From an uncultured Lachnospiraceae bacterium (lineage in GTDB: Bacteria; Bacillota; Clostridia; Lachnospirales; Lachnospiraceae), in contig CAMWTP010000013.1 in assembly GCA_947177165.1 (NCBI GenBank), positions 1 through 64,000 of the forward strand: a DNA stretch of 64,000 nt, in the 5' to 3' direction. Position 1 is the first letter of the stretch. Each line of letters starts with the position of its first letter. Positions 43,921 to 52,592 of this stretch are shown here, one piece after another. The notes beneath the pieces are model-generated. The model saw only the letters and a list, made by a program, of their open reading frames with translations, was not told the DNA's origin and made no database searches. A program made the translations under genes and the position numbers.

Positions 43921-44685
43921 TTAGACAACTGCAAGTTGCCTTGCAGTGTCTTTTGCTGCCTTAGAAGTATTTTTCACACTATCTATCACAAATTCAACCA
44001 CTGCGTAGACACTGCCCTCCGCATCTTTCAGCACAACCTGGTGCTTTCCTTCCGCCTTAATCACAACAGCTGCCACCTCGTCCCCACAGTGGGCAGCCTT
44101 CCTGTACTCCACTCTCAATTCCCTGATTGCGGCATCCTCCGCCAATGACTCCATCGCCAGTTTTACATACTCCACGTTATTCATATGCTGATTGGAGTCG
44201 ATCTGGTACTTTCTCACCCTGAAATGCTCCTGTTCCTCTCCATCCCCCAACAGCGCAATCTTGCGCGGCGCATAATCCATCGCAAGCTTTTCCCCCAGCT
44301 CATAGCCATCCTGCAGTTCCCGTGTCGGTTTTACCGGGCAGTGTTTTTGCGTGTCAACCAATGTCCAGACCGATGCCGCCCTGACAATCACAGCGCCATC
44401 CTCACCTGTCATCGTAAAATTCCGATAGCCCAGAAATCCCCTGAAATCATAGGGCGCTGTCGCAACCCTGATCCGCTCGTTGAGTCCCGGCCGTCTGTCA
44501 ATCACAATCTGCCATGAATTCAAAAGCCACGCAATATGCCTGCTGTAGAGATATCCGACTGTGATGCGCCCATTCTCCGCCTCGAAAATCGCCGCGTCCT
44601 GAAAGCAATCCAATATCGCGGGCACTGTCATGTGCAGAGACGCGTCCATCGCACTGTAGCCCGCATTCATCTCATATGTATACAT
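43921..44685 (-). CDS. Acyl-ACP thioesterase
   Basis: 254 residues with two hot-dog repeats in the FatA/FatB-like family: MNAGYSAMDASLHMTVPAILD, then RIRVATAPYDFRGFLGYRNF, and in the second repeat YQIDSNQHMNNVEYVKLA, where Asn/His are the catalytic pair. It releases free fatty acids from acyl carrier protein; in anaerobic gut bacteria such enzymes may set lipid chain lengths. It begins 6 nt after the TraX stop, suggesting cotranscription. Confidence 0.93.
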   Translation of the reverse strand: MYTYEMNAGYSAMDASLHMTVPAILDCFQDAAIFEAENGRITVGYLYSRHIAWLLNSWQIVIDRRPGLNERIRVATAPYDFRGFLGYRNFTMTGEDGAVIVRAASVWTLVDTQKHCPVKPTRELQDGYELGEKLAMDYAPRKIALLGDGEEQEHFRVRKYQIDSNQHMNNVEYVKLAMESLAEDAAIRELRVEYRKAAHCGDEVAAVVIKAEGKHQVVLKDAEGSVYAVVEFVIDSVKNTSKAAKDTARQLAVV

Positions 44686-44691
44686 CGATCC

Positions 44692-45393
44692 TCACCCTTC
44701 TCCCATCAAAAAAAGCCGGATTAATCCAAATACCAGCAAGTGCAGCGGATAAACCGCATAAAACAGATACTTCATCTGCCTGCCGCGCTCCCCATTATAA
44801 AAATGAATCGGTATCACCGCAAGCGGCGCAGTCACCTCGTACGCAAATGCAAAGATCACTGCCAAATTCCGTATCCACTCCTGCATATCTCTGATATAGT
44901 AAAACATGACAATAAACAATACACCCTTCCAGTGATAGTCCACATCCAATATTTCACCCGCATACGCTGCCACTGCAATCGTGAGCAGTCTCAGCAGAAC
45001 ATATCTCGTCTCATACTTTGCCCGAAACCGGTCCAGTATCATCAGCGCTCCCAGCCCGATGCAGAGCGTAAAGTACACGTTCTGTCCCTGCGGATAGACG
45101 ATCTGTCCAAAAATTGCCATGTCAAACGGAATCTCGGAAATAACTGCGAACAGCAGACAGTTCCGCAAATACTTCTTCACATTCCTCGTGTGAAAAAAAC
45201 CTTCCACGAGCAGAAAACAGTAAATTGGAAATGCAATTCTCCCCACCTTTCTCATGACCGAATAGACATCGTACTTGCAGCCTGCCGCCTGCAAGTATAC
45301 TGCCACCGCAAAGTGGTCTGTCAGCATCGTCACCACCGCAATCCATTTGAGGACAGCTGCTGAAATTCCATACTTTTTTTGTAACGTCTCCAT
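44692..45393 (-). CDS. TraX family membrane protein
   Basis: 233 residues, about seven membrane segments, starting METLQKKYGISAAVLKWIAV behind GGGGAGGTGG. The typical TraX blocks are TMLTDHFAVAVYL, RKVGRIAFPIYCFLLVEGF and SEIPFDMAIFG. TraX of the F plasmid acetylates pilin; the chromosomal Firmicutes homologues are acyltransferase-like membrane proteins with unproven targets. It lies between secDF and the thioesterase. Confidence 0.92.
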   Translation of the reverse strand: METLQKKYGISAAVLKWIAVVTMLTDHFAVAVYLQAAGCKYDVYSVMRKVGRIAFPIYCFLLVEGFFHTRNVKKYLRNCLLFAVISEIPFDMAIFGQIVYPQGQNVYFTLCIGLGALMILDRFRAKYETRYVLLRLLTIAVAAYAGEILDVDYHWKGVLFIVMFYYIRDMQEWIRNLAVIFAFAYEVTAPLAVIPIHFYNGERGRQMKYLFYAVYPLHLLVFGLIRLFLMGEG

Positions 45394-45478
45394 ATCCCAC
45401 CTCCCCAGGGTGTGTCCGTCATACCAGAAAAGACTGCAGCACAGAAGCTGCAGCCCCAACAGAACCTTTTTATACCTC

Positions 45479-47716
45479 TTAAGCTTTCCTGATCTTCGTC
45501 CGAAGCACATACCAGAGCGCACCTGTGATACATACCGAAGAGTACGTACCGCACACAATACCTACCATAAGCGGAAGAGCAAACTCTTTGATCGAAGTCA
45601 CGCCCAGCACATACAGCGCAGCAACCATGATAAAGGTTGTCAGTGATGTAAAGATACTTCTCGAAAGCGTCTGGCTGATACTCCTGTTGACCAGGTCCTC
45701 CAGCGAGTCCTTCTTCTGCATCGCGCCAAGATTCTCCCTGATACGGTCAAAGATAACGATTGTCGCATTGATGGAATAACCAACAATCGTGAGCATGCAC
45801 GCGATAAACGTACTGCCCACAGACACCTTTGCCACCGCGTAAAACGCAAGAACGACAAGCACGTCATGCACCAGCGCCGCAACGGAACTCGCTGCAAAGC
45901 GGATATCCTTGAACCGGAACCAGATATAGATCAACATACAGATCGTGGCAATAATCACCGCAACAACCGCATCGCTCTTCATTTCAGAGCTGATCGTAGA
46001 GCTGATCGTCTCCGCTGTGATCAGTTCCTCATTGACGCCGAACTTCTCAACCAGCGCGCTGTTTAACTGCTCTCTCTCTGACAGATTCAGCTCTCTCGTC
46101 TTGAAGATCACCTCATTGGAACCTGCCACCTTCTGCACCTGTACCGCACCGTCACCTGTCACACCGCTGAATACAGGCACGACATTCGCATCGATTGCGG
46201 AGAGATCCATATCCTCATTGAAAGTGACATTTGTGGACGTACCACCCACAAAATCGAGACTGTAGTTCAACACTCTGCCCGTAGAAGCGCCGTTGATCCC
46301 CATAAACACAAAGCCGAGGACAATCACTGCGGCCGAGCAGACAAAGAATATATTCTTCCTGCCAAGGAAATTGACTGTCGCCTTCTCCTTATTCCTTCCA
46401 TAAAACTTCTCATCCTTGAGTCCGACTGCAAAAAGTGCCCTGAGAATCAGTCTCGTGACAAAGAGCGCTGTAAACATGGAGAGCACGATACCGAGACCAA
46501 GCGTGTACGCAAAGCCCTTCACAGTACCGGAACCCTTGAGCCCCAGCACGAGCGCCGCGATCAGTGTTGTCACGTTGCCGTCGACAATCGCTGAGAGCGC
46601 CTTCTGGAAACCGCTCTCGATTGCATTTCTGACTGTCTTGCCTGCCGTGATCTCCTCCCTGATACGGGCAAAGATGATAACGTTCGCATCAACCGCCATA
46701 CCGATCGAGAGAATAATACCGGCAATTCCCGGAAGTGTCAGCGTAAGCTCAAATATATTCAAGCAGATTACAATCAGACAGGTATAGATGATCAATGCCA
46801 GCACTGATGCAAAACCCGGTATGCGATATACGATAATCATAAACAATGCAATGATAACCAGACCGATCAGCGCTGCCAGCAGGCTCGTCCTCACAGCCTC
46901 CTCGCCGAGCTGTGCACCGACTACGTTCGAGCGCAGCTCCTCCAGCTCCAGTTTCAGTCCGCCGATACGAATCTGGCTTGCAAGGCGCTCTGCCTGCTCA
47001 TAGGTTCCCATACCGGAAATCTGCGCCCTGCCATCTGTGAGCGCCGCCTCAACATTTGGCACACTGATAAAGTCCCCGTCATAGTAGATTCCGATTGACT
47101 GGCGGTTTGCATAGGCCTTCGTCGTGGCTTCTGCAAACTTTGTTGTACCTTCCTTTGTAAACACAAGCTCTACAACAAACTGGCTGTTTCCAAGCTTATC
47201 GCTCGCCGAACCTCCGTCCGCCGACTCCACGTCAGTGCCTTCCAGCACAACGCTTCCGTCAGCCAGCAATTCATCGATCGTCTTATTCAGAGAAAATCCC
47301 GTTGCGCCTGTACCAGTGTAAGAATAGTTCTGATTTCCGTCCGCATCTGTCTGCGCGATGAAGTACAGCGCGCCGGGACGTCCAAGATCTGCCAGGATTG
47401 AATTGGCATCCGACACTCCCGGAATCTCAATATTGATACGGTCAGAACCCTCCTGATACACCTGTGCCTCTGTACTGTAGCCTTCCACACGCTGCTGCAG
47501 CTTATAGATCGTGTCAGCCATATCCTCAGCGGATGGATTTTCCTCCCCCACCACCTGATACGTGATGCTCACACCGCCTGCAAGGTCAAGCCCCTGTCTG
47601 ATTCCCGATGCGGAACCGGCTCTCTCCGTGCCAATCCCCCATATTGCCACAAATCCCAACGCCGCCATGACAAGCACTGTCACAAGCAACGTGACGATAC
47701 CTTTGTTTTTCTTCAT
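45479..47716 (-). CDS. secDF: Fused protein translocase subunit SecDF
   Basis: 745 residues from MKKNKGIVTLLVTVLV, with AAAGGAG upstream. SecD half: GLDLAGGVSITYQV, the long exoplasmic domain, then transmembrane bundle with FGMAVDANVIIFARIREE-like sequence. SecF half: SLDFVGGTSTNVTF and the closing TIVIFDRIREN. About 12 membrane helices in all. SecDF uses the proton or sodium gradient to pull exported proteins. It follows scfB by 44 nt, the usual place of secDF beside SCIFF genes in Clostridia. Confidence 0.96.
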   Translation of the reverse strand: MKKNKGIVTLLVTVLVMAALGFVAIWGIGTERAGSASGIRQGLDLAGGVSITYQVVGEENPSAEDMADTIYKLQQRVEGYSTEAQVYQEGSDRINIEIPGVSDANSILADLGRPGALYFIAQTDADGNQNYSYTGTGATGFSLNKTIDELLADGSVVLEGTDVESADGGSASDKLGNSQFVVELVFTKEGTTKFAEATTKAYANRQSIGIYYDGDFISVPNVEAALTDGRAQISGMGTYEQAERLASQIRIGGLKLELEELRSNVVGAQLGEEAVRTSLLAALIGLVIIALFMIIVYRIPGFASVLALIIYTCLIVICLNIFELTLTLPGIAGIILSIGMAVDANVIIFARIREEITAGKTVRNAIESGFQKALSAIVDGNVTTLIAALVLGLKGSGTVKGFAYTLGLGIVLSMFTALFVTRLILRALFAVGLKDEKFYGRNKEKATVNFLGRKNIFFVCSAAVIVLGFVFMGINGASTGRVLNYSLDFVGGTSTNVTFNEDMDLSAIDANVVPVFSGVTGDGAVQVQKVAGSNEVIFKTRELNLSEREQLNSALVEKFGVNEELITAETISSTISSEMKSDAVVAVIIATICMLIYIWFRFKDIRFAASSVAALVHDVLVVLAFYAVAKVSVGSTFIACMLTIVGYSINATIVIFDRIRENLGAMQKKDSLEDLVNRSISQTLSRSIFTSLTTFIMVAALYVLGVTSIKEFALPLMVGIVCGTYSSVCITGALWYVLRTKIRKA

Positions 47717-47760
47717 AATCTGTATAACTCCTTTACTCCAAAGTCCTGAATGAACGATAG

Positions 47761-49167
47761 CTACGATATATCCTCTGCAAGAGCAGCCTTGATCATGATC
47801 GCACACTCGACGCGTTTCCGCTGAAGCTCACACCCCAGATCGTAGACATCGTTGATATTTCCATGAAAATTGTAAGAATTTGCGGCGCATCCCCCGCTGC
47901 AGTAAAACTTCGCAAAACAACGCTTACACTTCTCTTTGGAATACACATTGCATGTCCTGAATTGATCACGAATGTCCGTATTGGTAAGACCCTCATCCAC
48001 ATTTCCCATCAGGAAATCCTCCTGACCGACAAACTGATGGCAAGGATACAAGTCTCCCCACGGCGTCACAGCCAGGTACTCTGTACCCGAACCGCACCCC
48101 GACAGCCTCTTGTATACGCAGGGACCTCCCTCCAAATCGATCATGAAATGGAAGAAATTGAACCCCTTCCCTTCCCTATGGCGTCTGATCATCTCCGCTG
48201 CAAGCTTGTCATACTCCGCAAGAATCTCTGGAATATCCGACTCCACAAGCGCATAATCCTCGCTCTCCGGCGCAACCACCGGCTCGACAGAAATCTGTCT
48301 GAATCCCAGGTCCGCCAGATGGCAGACATCCGCCGCAAAGTCCTTGTTAAAATGCGTAAAAGTGCCGCGCACATAATAGTTTGTCTGGTCTCTGCGCTCG
48401 GCCACTCTTTTGAACTTCGGAATAATCAGATCATAGCTCCCCTGACCTCCGGCAAGCGGGCGCATCCTGTCATTGACCTCTTTTCTGCCATCCACGCTCA
48501 GCACGACATTTGCCATCTCCCGGTTGGCGAATTCAATGATGTCATCATTTAACAGAATGCCATTTGTCGTGAGCGTGAAGCGAAACTTCTTGTGATGCGG
48601 TTCCTCCAGGCTTCTGCCGTATGCTACCAGATCTTTTACAACCTGCCAGTTCATCAGCGGCTCCCCGCCGAAGAAATCCACTTCCAGGTTGACGCGGCTG
48701 CCCGAATTGGCCACCAGAAAGTCCAGCGCCTTTTTCCCCACTTCAAAACGCATCAGCGCACGTCTGCCGTGATACTCCCCCTCCTCCGCAAAGCAATACC
48801 TGCATTTGAGGTTACAGTCGTGGGCAATGTGCAGACAGAGCGCCTTGACCACAGTCTCGCGGTTTTTGAACGCATCAATACTCTTCTCGTAAATATCTTC
48901 CGTAAAGAGCATTCCGCCCTCCTTCAATTCATATATCTCATCGACAAGCTCAGACAACTCCTCTGTCCTGTCAGCAAATTTCTCTCTCAATGCCTCATAT
49001 GCTGCTGCCTTCTCCACATTTTCCAGCTGATTCTCCACCATACAGGCAATCACGTCATAAACGATGTCATCGACAACATGCACCGAACCGCTGTTGACAT
49101 CCAGAACGATATTGTATCCATTGTTTTTATACTGATGTATCAATTTCTTTTCCTTCCCGTATAACAT
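47761..49167 (-). CDS. scfB: SCIFF peptide thioether maturase (radical SAM, ScfB)
   Basis: 468 residues. A RiPP-recognition N-terminal domain (VLDVNSGSVHVVDDIVYDVI) precedes the radical SAM core with CNLKCRYCFAEEG (CxxxCxxC). The C-terminal SPASM domain has the cysteine series around GPCVYKRLSGCGSG, LYPCHQF and CKRCFAKFYCSGGC for auxiliary iron-sulfur clusters. It makes the thioether crosslinks of the adjacent 48-residue SCIFF peptide (ranthipeptide type). It follows scfA, with a hairpin in the 103-nt gap, and precedes secDF. Confidence 0.96.
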   Translation of the reverse strand: MLYGKEKKLIHQYKNNGYNIVLDVNSGSVHVVDDIVYDVIACMVENQLENVEKAAAYEALREKFADRTEELSELVDEIYELKEGGMLFTEDIYEKSIDAFKNRETVVKALCLHIAHDCNLKCRYCFAEEGEYHGRRALMRFEVGKKALDFLVANSGSRVNLEVDFFGGEPLMNWQVVKDLVAYGRSLEEPHHKKFRFTLTTNGILLNDDIIEFANREMANVVLSVDGRKEVNDRMRPLAGGQGSYDLIIPKFKRVAERRDQTNYYVRGTFTHFNKDFAADVCHLADLGFRQISVEPVVAPESEDYALVESDIPEILAEYDKLAAEMIRRHREGKGFNFFHFMIDLEGGPCVYKRLSGCGSGTEYLAVTPWGDLYPCHQFVGQEDFLMGNVDEGLTNTDIRDQFRTCNVYSKEKCKRCFAKFYCSGGCAANSYNFHGNINDVYDLGCELQRKRVECAIMIKAALAEDIS

Positions 49168-49186
49168 TCATCTAATACGAACAATC

Positions 49187-49216
49187 GAGTAGGAGGGATT
49201 CTCTTCCCCCCTACTC
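49187..49216 (-). terminator. Hairpin between scfA and scfB (attenuator candidate)
   Basis: GAGTAGGAGGG (49187-49197) pairs with CCCCCCTACTC (49206-49216) except for one mismatch, loop 8 nt. On the minus strand it follows the scfA stop and precedes scfB by 20 nt. The downstream U-tract is weak (TTGTTCG), which fits partial termination that would yield more peptide than enzyme mRNA. Confidence 0.55.
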
Positions 49217-49270
49217 GCTCTTTCACACCTTTATTCGAAAACCTTTATGCCTAAGGAATTGTCAGGTTCC

Positions 49271-49417
49271 TTACTTATTTGCATTCTCGCAGCTCTGATT
49301 TCCAACTGTGCAGGATGTCTTGCAGGCTGACTGGCAGGATGTCTGGCATTCTCCGCAGCCGCCCTTCTTTACAGACTCTTTATAGTCTCTGGTCGTCAAT
49401 GTCTTAATGTGCTTCAT
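49271..49417 (-). CDS. scfA: SCIFF ranthipeptide precursor (six cysteines in about 45 residues)
   Basis: 48-residue peptide beginning MKHIKTLTTRDYKESVKKGG. It has six cysteines at 21, 24, 28, 32, 36 and 43 in the C-terminal half, in the order C-x2-C-x3-C-x3-C-x3-C-x6-C, and ends CENANK. This is the standard SCIFF precursor: the N-terminal leader is conserved and the cysteine core is crosslinked to acceptor residues by ScfB. AAGGAGG lies 8 nt before the ATG. The mature product has been linked to quorum-type regulation and metabolism in some clostridia, but its general role is unsettled. First gene of scfA-scfB-secDF. Confidence 0.97.
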   Translation of the reverse strand: MKHIKTLTTRDYKESVKKGGCGECQTSCQSACKTSCTVGNQSCENANK

Positions 49418-49490
49418 ACTGATTGCCTCCTTCATTTTTTTCCCAACAAGAGATTCCCAATAAGAGATTCCCGATTCAATAATCTACGAT

Positions 49491-49519
49491 AGTATATCAC
49501 ATATTTCTCGATTCGAAAA
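49491..49519 (-). promoter_or_regulatory. Probable promoter of scfA
   Basis: Extended -10 TGATATACT on the minus strand (49491-49499) with a poor -35 (TTTTCG, 49514-49519). In the leader two near-identical copies of a 13-nt repeat CCCAA(C/T)AAGAGATT lie at 49442-49469. Confidence 0.4.
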
Positions 49520-49558
49520 GCATTTTTTTCATACTTTTCAGTACTTTTTTCCTGTCGT

Positions 49559-50590
49559 TTACATCACCTTCTGCAGATAAGCTGTGTAGGCATACAAAAC
49601 CTGGTCATTCAGCATCACCCTTGACCAGCCGTTATTGCCGATTCCTGTGCGGAAGATCATGTCGCCCGGATTAATAGGAACCACAATCGTAGCCGGACTG
49701 TCCGTATTCGGCACTGTCCTCAGATTCACTGTCGTGTTCGGTGTCACCACCTCATTGACGTCCAGATACTGCACATTTGCCGCATTTTCAGCGCTTACCA
49801 GGGCGACTCCGCTCGTGTCCTTAGCCTCCGCAATTCCATCATAATTAAAGTACGACACATTCATGTCCACCTCTCCGGCAATTCCTGGTATCACTGCCTT
49901 CTGCGTGTACTGCCACATCGCCTGTACACCGGCATAGCTGCTCGCCGGTGTGGCTGGAAATGGCTCCGCCGGATATTGTGCCACCCACACTTTATACTTA
50001 TTTAATATATTCATATTCCAATCCGCATTGTCTGTCATCTCATTTCGCGACGCGTAAAACATCGGCGTGTATCCCCTCGCCGCGATCGTGTCCAGAAACT
50101 TCACCGCCAGCGCTGTTCTCACATCTTTGCCAAGACCATGCTGCCTGCTCGTCGCATCCCGGAATCCCTCACAGTCGTAAGCCACAGGAAACGTGATCTT
50201 GTACTTATCGATCAGATTTGCCGTGAATACTGCCTCCTCGACCGCCTCAGCCTCATTCACCGCAGAGGAGAAAAAGTACGCCCCCACTTTCAGTCCGACC
50301 CTCTGTGCCTCCTGCAGATTGTACCTCGCATAAGGGTCTTCATTCAAAATGCCTGTCGCCTGCGTACGATAGCCAACCCTGATCATCGCAAACTGTACGC
50401 CGGAAGCCGCCACCTGATTCCAGTCAATCGCCCCCTGATAGCGCGACACGTCGATCCCCAATGCTGCCTGCGGAACTTCATTGGGCGCCGCCTGCACGGC
50501 AAACTGCGGGGCCATCGTTGACAAAACCAGAAGCGCTGTCATCAAAAGTGCCTTAAAACCTGACATCTTCCTATGTAATGTATTCTTCAT
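49559..50590 (-). CDS. Secreted GH25 lysozyme with SH3-like domain
   Basis: 343 residues. Signal peptide 1-34 (FKALLMTALLVLSTMAPQFA, then VQAAP). GH25 domain: LGIDVSRYQGAIDWNQV, AMIRVGYRTQATG, and PVAYDCEGFRDA with the Asp/Glu pair of the family; it ends with EVDMNVSYF. Residues about 275-343 resemble a bacterial SH3 domain (VNLRTVPNTDSPATIV). It cleaves muramic-acid glycosidic bonds in peptidoglycan, for cell separation or defence. It stands between TIGR04086 and scfA on the same strand. Confidence 0.95.
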   Translation of the reverse strand: MKNTLHRKMSGFKALLMTALLVLSTMAPQFAVQAAPNEVPQAALGIDVSRYQGAIDWNQVAASGVQFAMIRVGYRTQATGILNEDPYARYNLQEAQRVGLKVGAYFFSSAVNEAEAVEEAVFTANLIDKYKITFPVAYDCEGFRDATSRQHGLGKDVRTALAVKFLDTIAARGYTPMFYASRNEMTDNADWNMNILNKYKVWVAQYPAEPFPATPASSYAGVQAMWQYTQKAVIPGIAGEVDMNVSYFNYDGIAEAKDTSGVALVSAENAANVQYLDVNEVVTPNTTVNLRTVPNTDSPATIVVPINPGDMIFRTGIGNNGWSRVMLNDQVLYAYTAYLQKVM

Positions 50591-50711
50591 AATGTCTTTC
50601 CTCTTGTCCTTTCTGTTATACTTTCATTTAACGCTACCTGACCAGTATAACATATTTCGACAAAAAAGAAAGTTTTTTTACAAAGTTTTTATAATCCAAC
50701 TATCCCCATAT

Positions 50712-51083
50712 TTATCCCAGCATTCCGCCCAGCATTCCGCTGCCGAGACAGATCAGGAGTGTTGTGATGCAGGCATTGCTGATTGGCACAAAACCGGGTT
50801 CGGCGACAGCGGATACCACACAGATAATCACAAAGTAGGCTGCCCCCGCCAGCATCCCCCAGAGAAACCTGTGACTTGCGGCACCTTTCGAGAAAAACAG
50901 TCCTGCCAGCAAGGAAGAGACGCAGTAAATTACGATAATGCTGATATCCACGATATTCTCCCCGATCGAAAACTTGTACAGTAATCCTGCCACCAGCAGA
51001 AGCAGCACACCTGTGATCAAATACGCCGCCATCAGACATTTTAAGAGTGCCACCAGACGCTCCGTGCTGAATGCATTTTTCAA
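50712..51083 (-). CDS. TIGR04086 family membrane protein (YrzE-like)
   Basis: 123 residues, four membrane segments, TTG start behind GGGAGG. The pattern (LLVAGLLYKF, IYCVSSLLAGLFFSK, FLWGMLAGAAYFVIICVVSA, then LGSGMLGGMLG) fits TIGR04086/YrzE; function unknown. Members recur near SCIFF and secDF genes in Clostridia, as here, which hints at a shared export or maturation step, but that is an inference. A longer frame overlapping in another phase is spurious. Confidence 0.88.
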   Translation of the reverse strand: MKNAFSTERLVALLKCLMAAYLITGVLLLLVAGLLYKFSIGENIVDISIIVIYCVSSLLAGLFFSKGAASHRFLWGMLAGAAYFVIICVVSAVAEPGFVPISNACITTLLICLGSGMLGGMLG

Positions 51084-51116
51084 AACACACTACCTCCCAT
51101 TTTTTCAAATATAATC

Positions 51117-51145
51117 TTGTATTATTGCGTTAACACTGTTATAAT
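51117..51145 (+). promoter_or_regulatory. Promoter of the CorC/HlyC-type gene
   Basis: TTGTAT (51117-51122), 17-nt spacer, TATAAT (51140-51145), about 60 nt before the TTG start. Confidence 0.6.
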
Positions 51146-51203
51146 CTATGCTGATACATTATAATTTATGCAGTGATGCAATTTAAAAAGGAGTGATTTT
51201 GTT

Positions 51204-52511
51204 TTGGATACCCCTGGTGTCATACAACTTGTAATTCTTGTAATCCTGCTCGTTCTGTCCGCATTTTTCTCGTCTGCGGAGACGGCTCTCACCACCTTAA
51301 GCAATGTCAAGGTGCGTGCCATGGTCGATGAAAACCCTGCCGGAAGGGTTCTCACGCTCCAGAAGATTCTCGACAACAGAAGCAAGCTGATCAGCGCGAT
51401 ACTGATCGGAAATAACGTCGTCAATATCAGCGCCTCCTCCCTTATGACTTCTCTGGTCATACGCATATGGGGAAACTCCGCCGTCGGAATCGGCACTGGG
51501 ATATTGACTCTGTTCGTCCTGATATTCGGTGAGATCGTCCCGAAAACATGGGCAATGTGCAACAATGAAAAACTGTCCCTCGCCTACGCAAGGGTGATCT
51601 ATTTTCTGATGCAGGCATTGACTCCAGTCATATTCATCATCGATAAAATATCAGGATTTTTTCTGGGAATCCTTCACATCGACCAGTCATCGCGCGCAAT
51701 GATGACAGAGACGGAATTAAAAACGTATGTGGATGTGAGCCACGAAGACGGCGTGATCGAACAGGAAGAAAAAAAGTTGATCTACAATGTATTTGAATTC
51801 GGCGATTCTGTGGCAAAGGATATCATGATTCCCCGCATCGACATGACGACCATCGATGTCAACGCGACCTACGACGAGCTGCTGGGACTGTTTCGGGAAT
51901 CCATGTACTCCCGCATTCCCGTCTATGAGAACGAGAGCGATAACATCATCGGTATTGTGATCGTCAAAGACTTTCTCCTAGTGGAAAACAGGGACAATTT
52001 CAAAATACAGGACATTCTGCGCGAAGGGTATTATACTTATGAATACAAAAAGACAGCTGATCTTCTGTTGGAAATGCGTCTCCTGACCACCAATGTCGCA
52101 CTCGTCCTGAACGAATACGGCGCAACTGTCGGCATGATCACGGTAGAAGATTTGCTAGAAGAGATCGTCGGTGAAATCCGCGATGAATATGATGCCGACG
52201 AAGATGAACTTTTCAAAAAGGTCAGCGATCATGAATATGAAGTCAATGGCAGCTTAAAACTTGATGATATCAACGATGTCCTGGAAACCAGATTTGAATC
52301 CGAAGATTACGACTCCATCGGCGGCATTATGATCGAACTGCTCGACCGCTTCCCCACAGCAGGGGAATCTGTTGAGACCGAGGACAATATCATACTGACT
52401 GCAAAAGAGGTAGCCAACAACCGTGTCGAGACCGTAACGATCCTTCTCCCTGCGTCATGGAAAATTACAGAAGAACAAACCGAGGATACCAACTCCCCGG
52501 ATGATGTGTAA
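51204..52511 (+). CDS. CNNM/CorC (HlyC) family ion transporter
   Basis: 435 residues from a TTG start after AAAAAGGAG. DUF21 membrane domain: VIQLVILVILLVLSAFFSSAE, with three or four helices including ISASSLMTSL. Two CBS domains (RIDMTTIDV...YSRIPVYENESDNIIGIV and the second with NEYGATVGMITVEDLLEEIVG) and a CorC_HlyC C-terminal domain (GSLKLDDINDVLETRFES). Such proteins are tied to magnesium or cobalt efflux or regulation. It is one of two plus-strand genes, ending in a bidirectional terminator facing the next gene. Confidence 0.95.
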   Translation: MDTPGVIQLVILVILLVLSAFFSSAETALTTLSNVKVRAMVDENPAGRVLTLQKILDNRSKLISAILIGNNVVNISASSLMTSLVIRIWGNSAVGIGTGILTLFVLIFGEIVPKTWAMCNNEKLSLAYARVIYFLMQALTPVIFIIDKISGFFLGILHIDQSSRAMMTETELKTYVDVSHEDGVIEQEEKKLIYNVFEFGDSVAKDIMIPRIDMTTIDVNATYDELLGLFRESMYSRIPVYENESDNIIGIVIVKDFLLVENRDNFKIQDILREGYYTYEYKKTADLLLEMRLLTTNVALVLNEYGATVGMITVEDLLEEIVGEIRDEYDADEDELFKKVSDHEYEVNGSLKLDDINDVLETRFESEDYDSIGGIMIELLDRFPTAGESVETEDNIILTAKEVANNRVETVTILLPASWKITEEQTEDTNSPDDV

Positions 52512-52531
52512 ATGCAACTGTGTAAAGATAC

Positions 52532-52577
52532 AGATAAGCGGAAAGAGCAGGCAGCCGCCCGCTCTTTCCGCTTATCT
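52532..52577. terminator. Bidirectional terminator between convergent genes
   Basis: 17-bp perfect stem AGATAAGCGGAAAGAGC (52532-52548) with GCTCTTTCCGCTTATCT (52561-52577), 12-nt loop. Confidence 0.85.
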
Positions 52578-52592
52578 AGCTTAGCCCCCTGC

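Noticed and set aside
50689-51108. 139-codon frame overlapping TIGR04086
   Set aside because: Different phase over the same bases; the TTG-initiated membrane protein has the ribosome site and the hydrophobic pattern.
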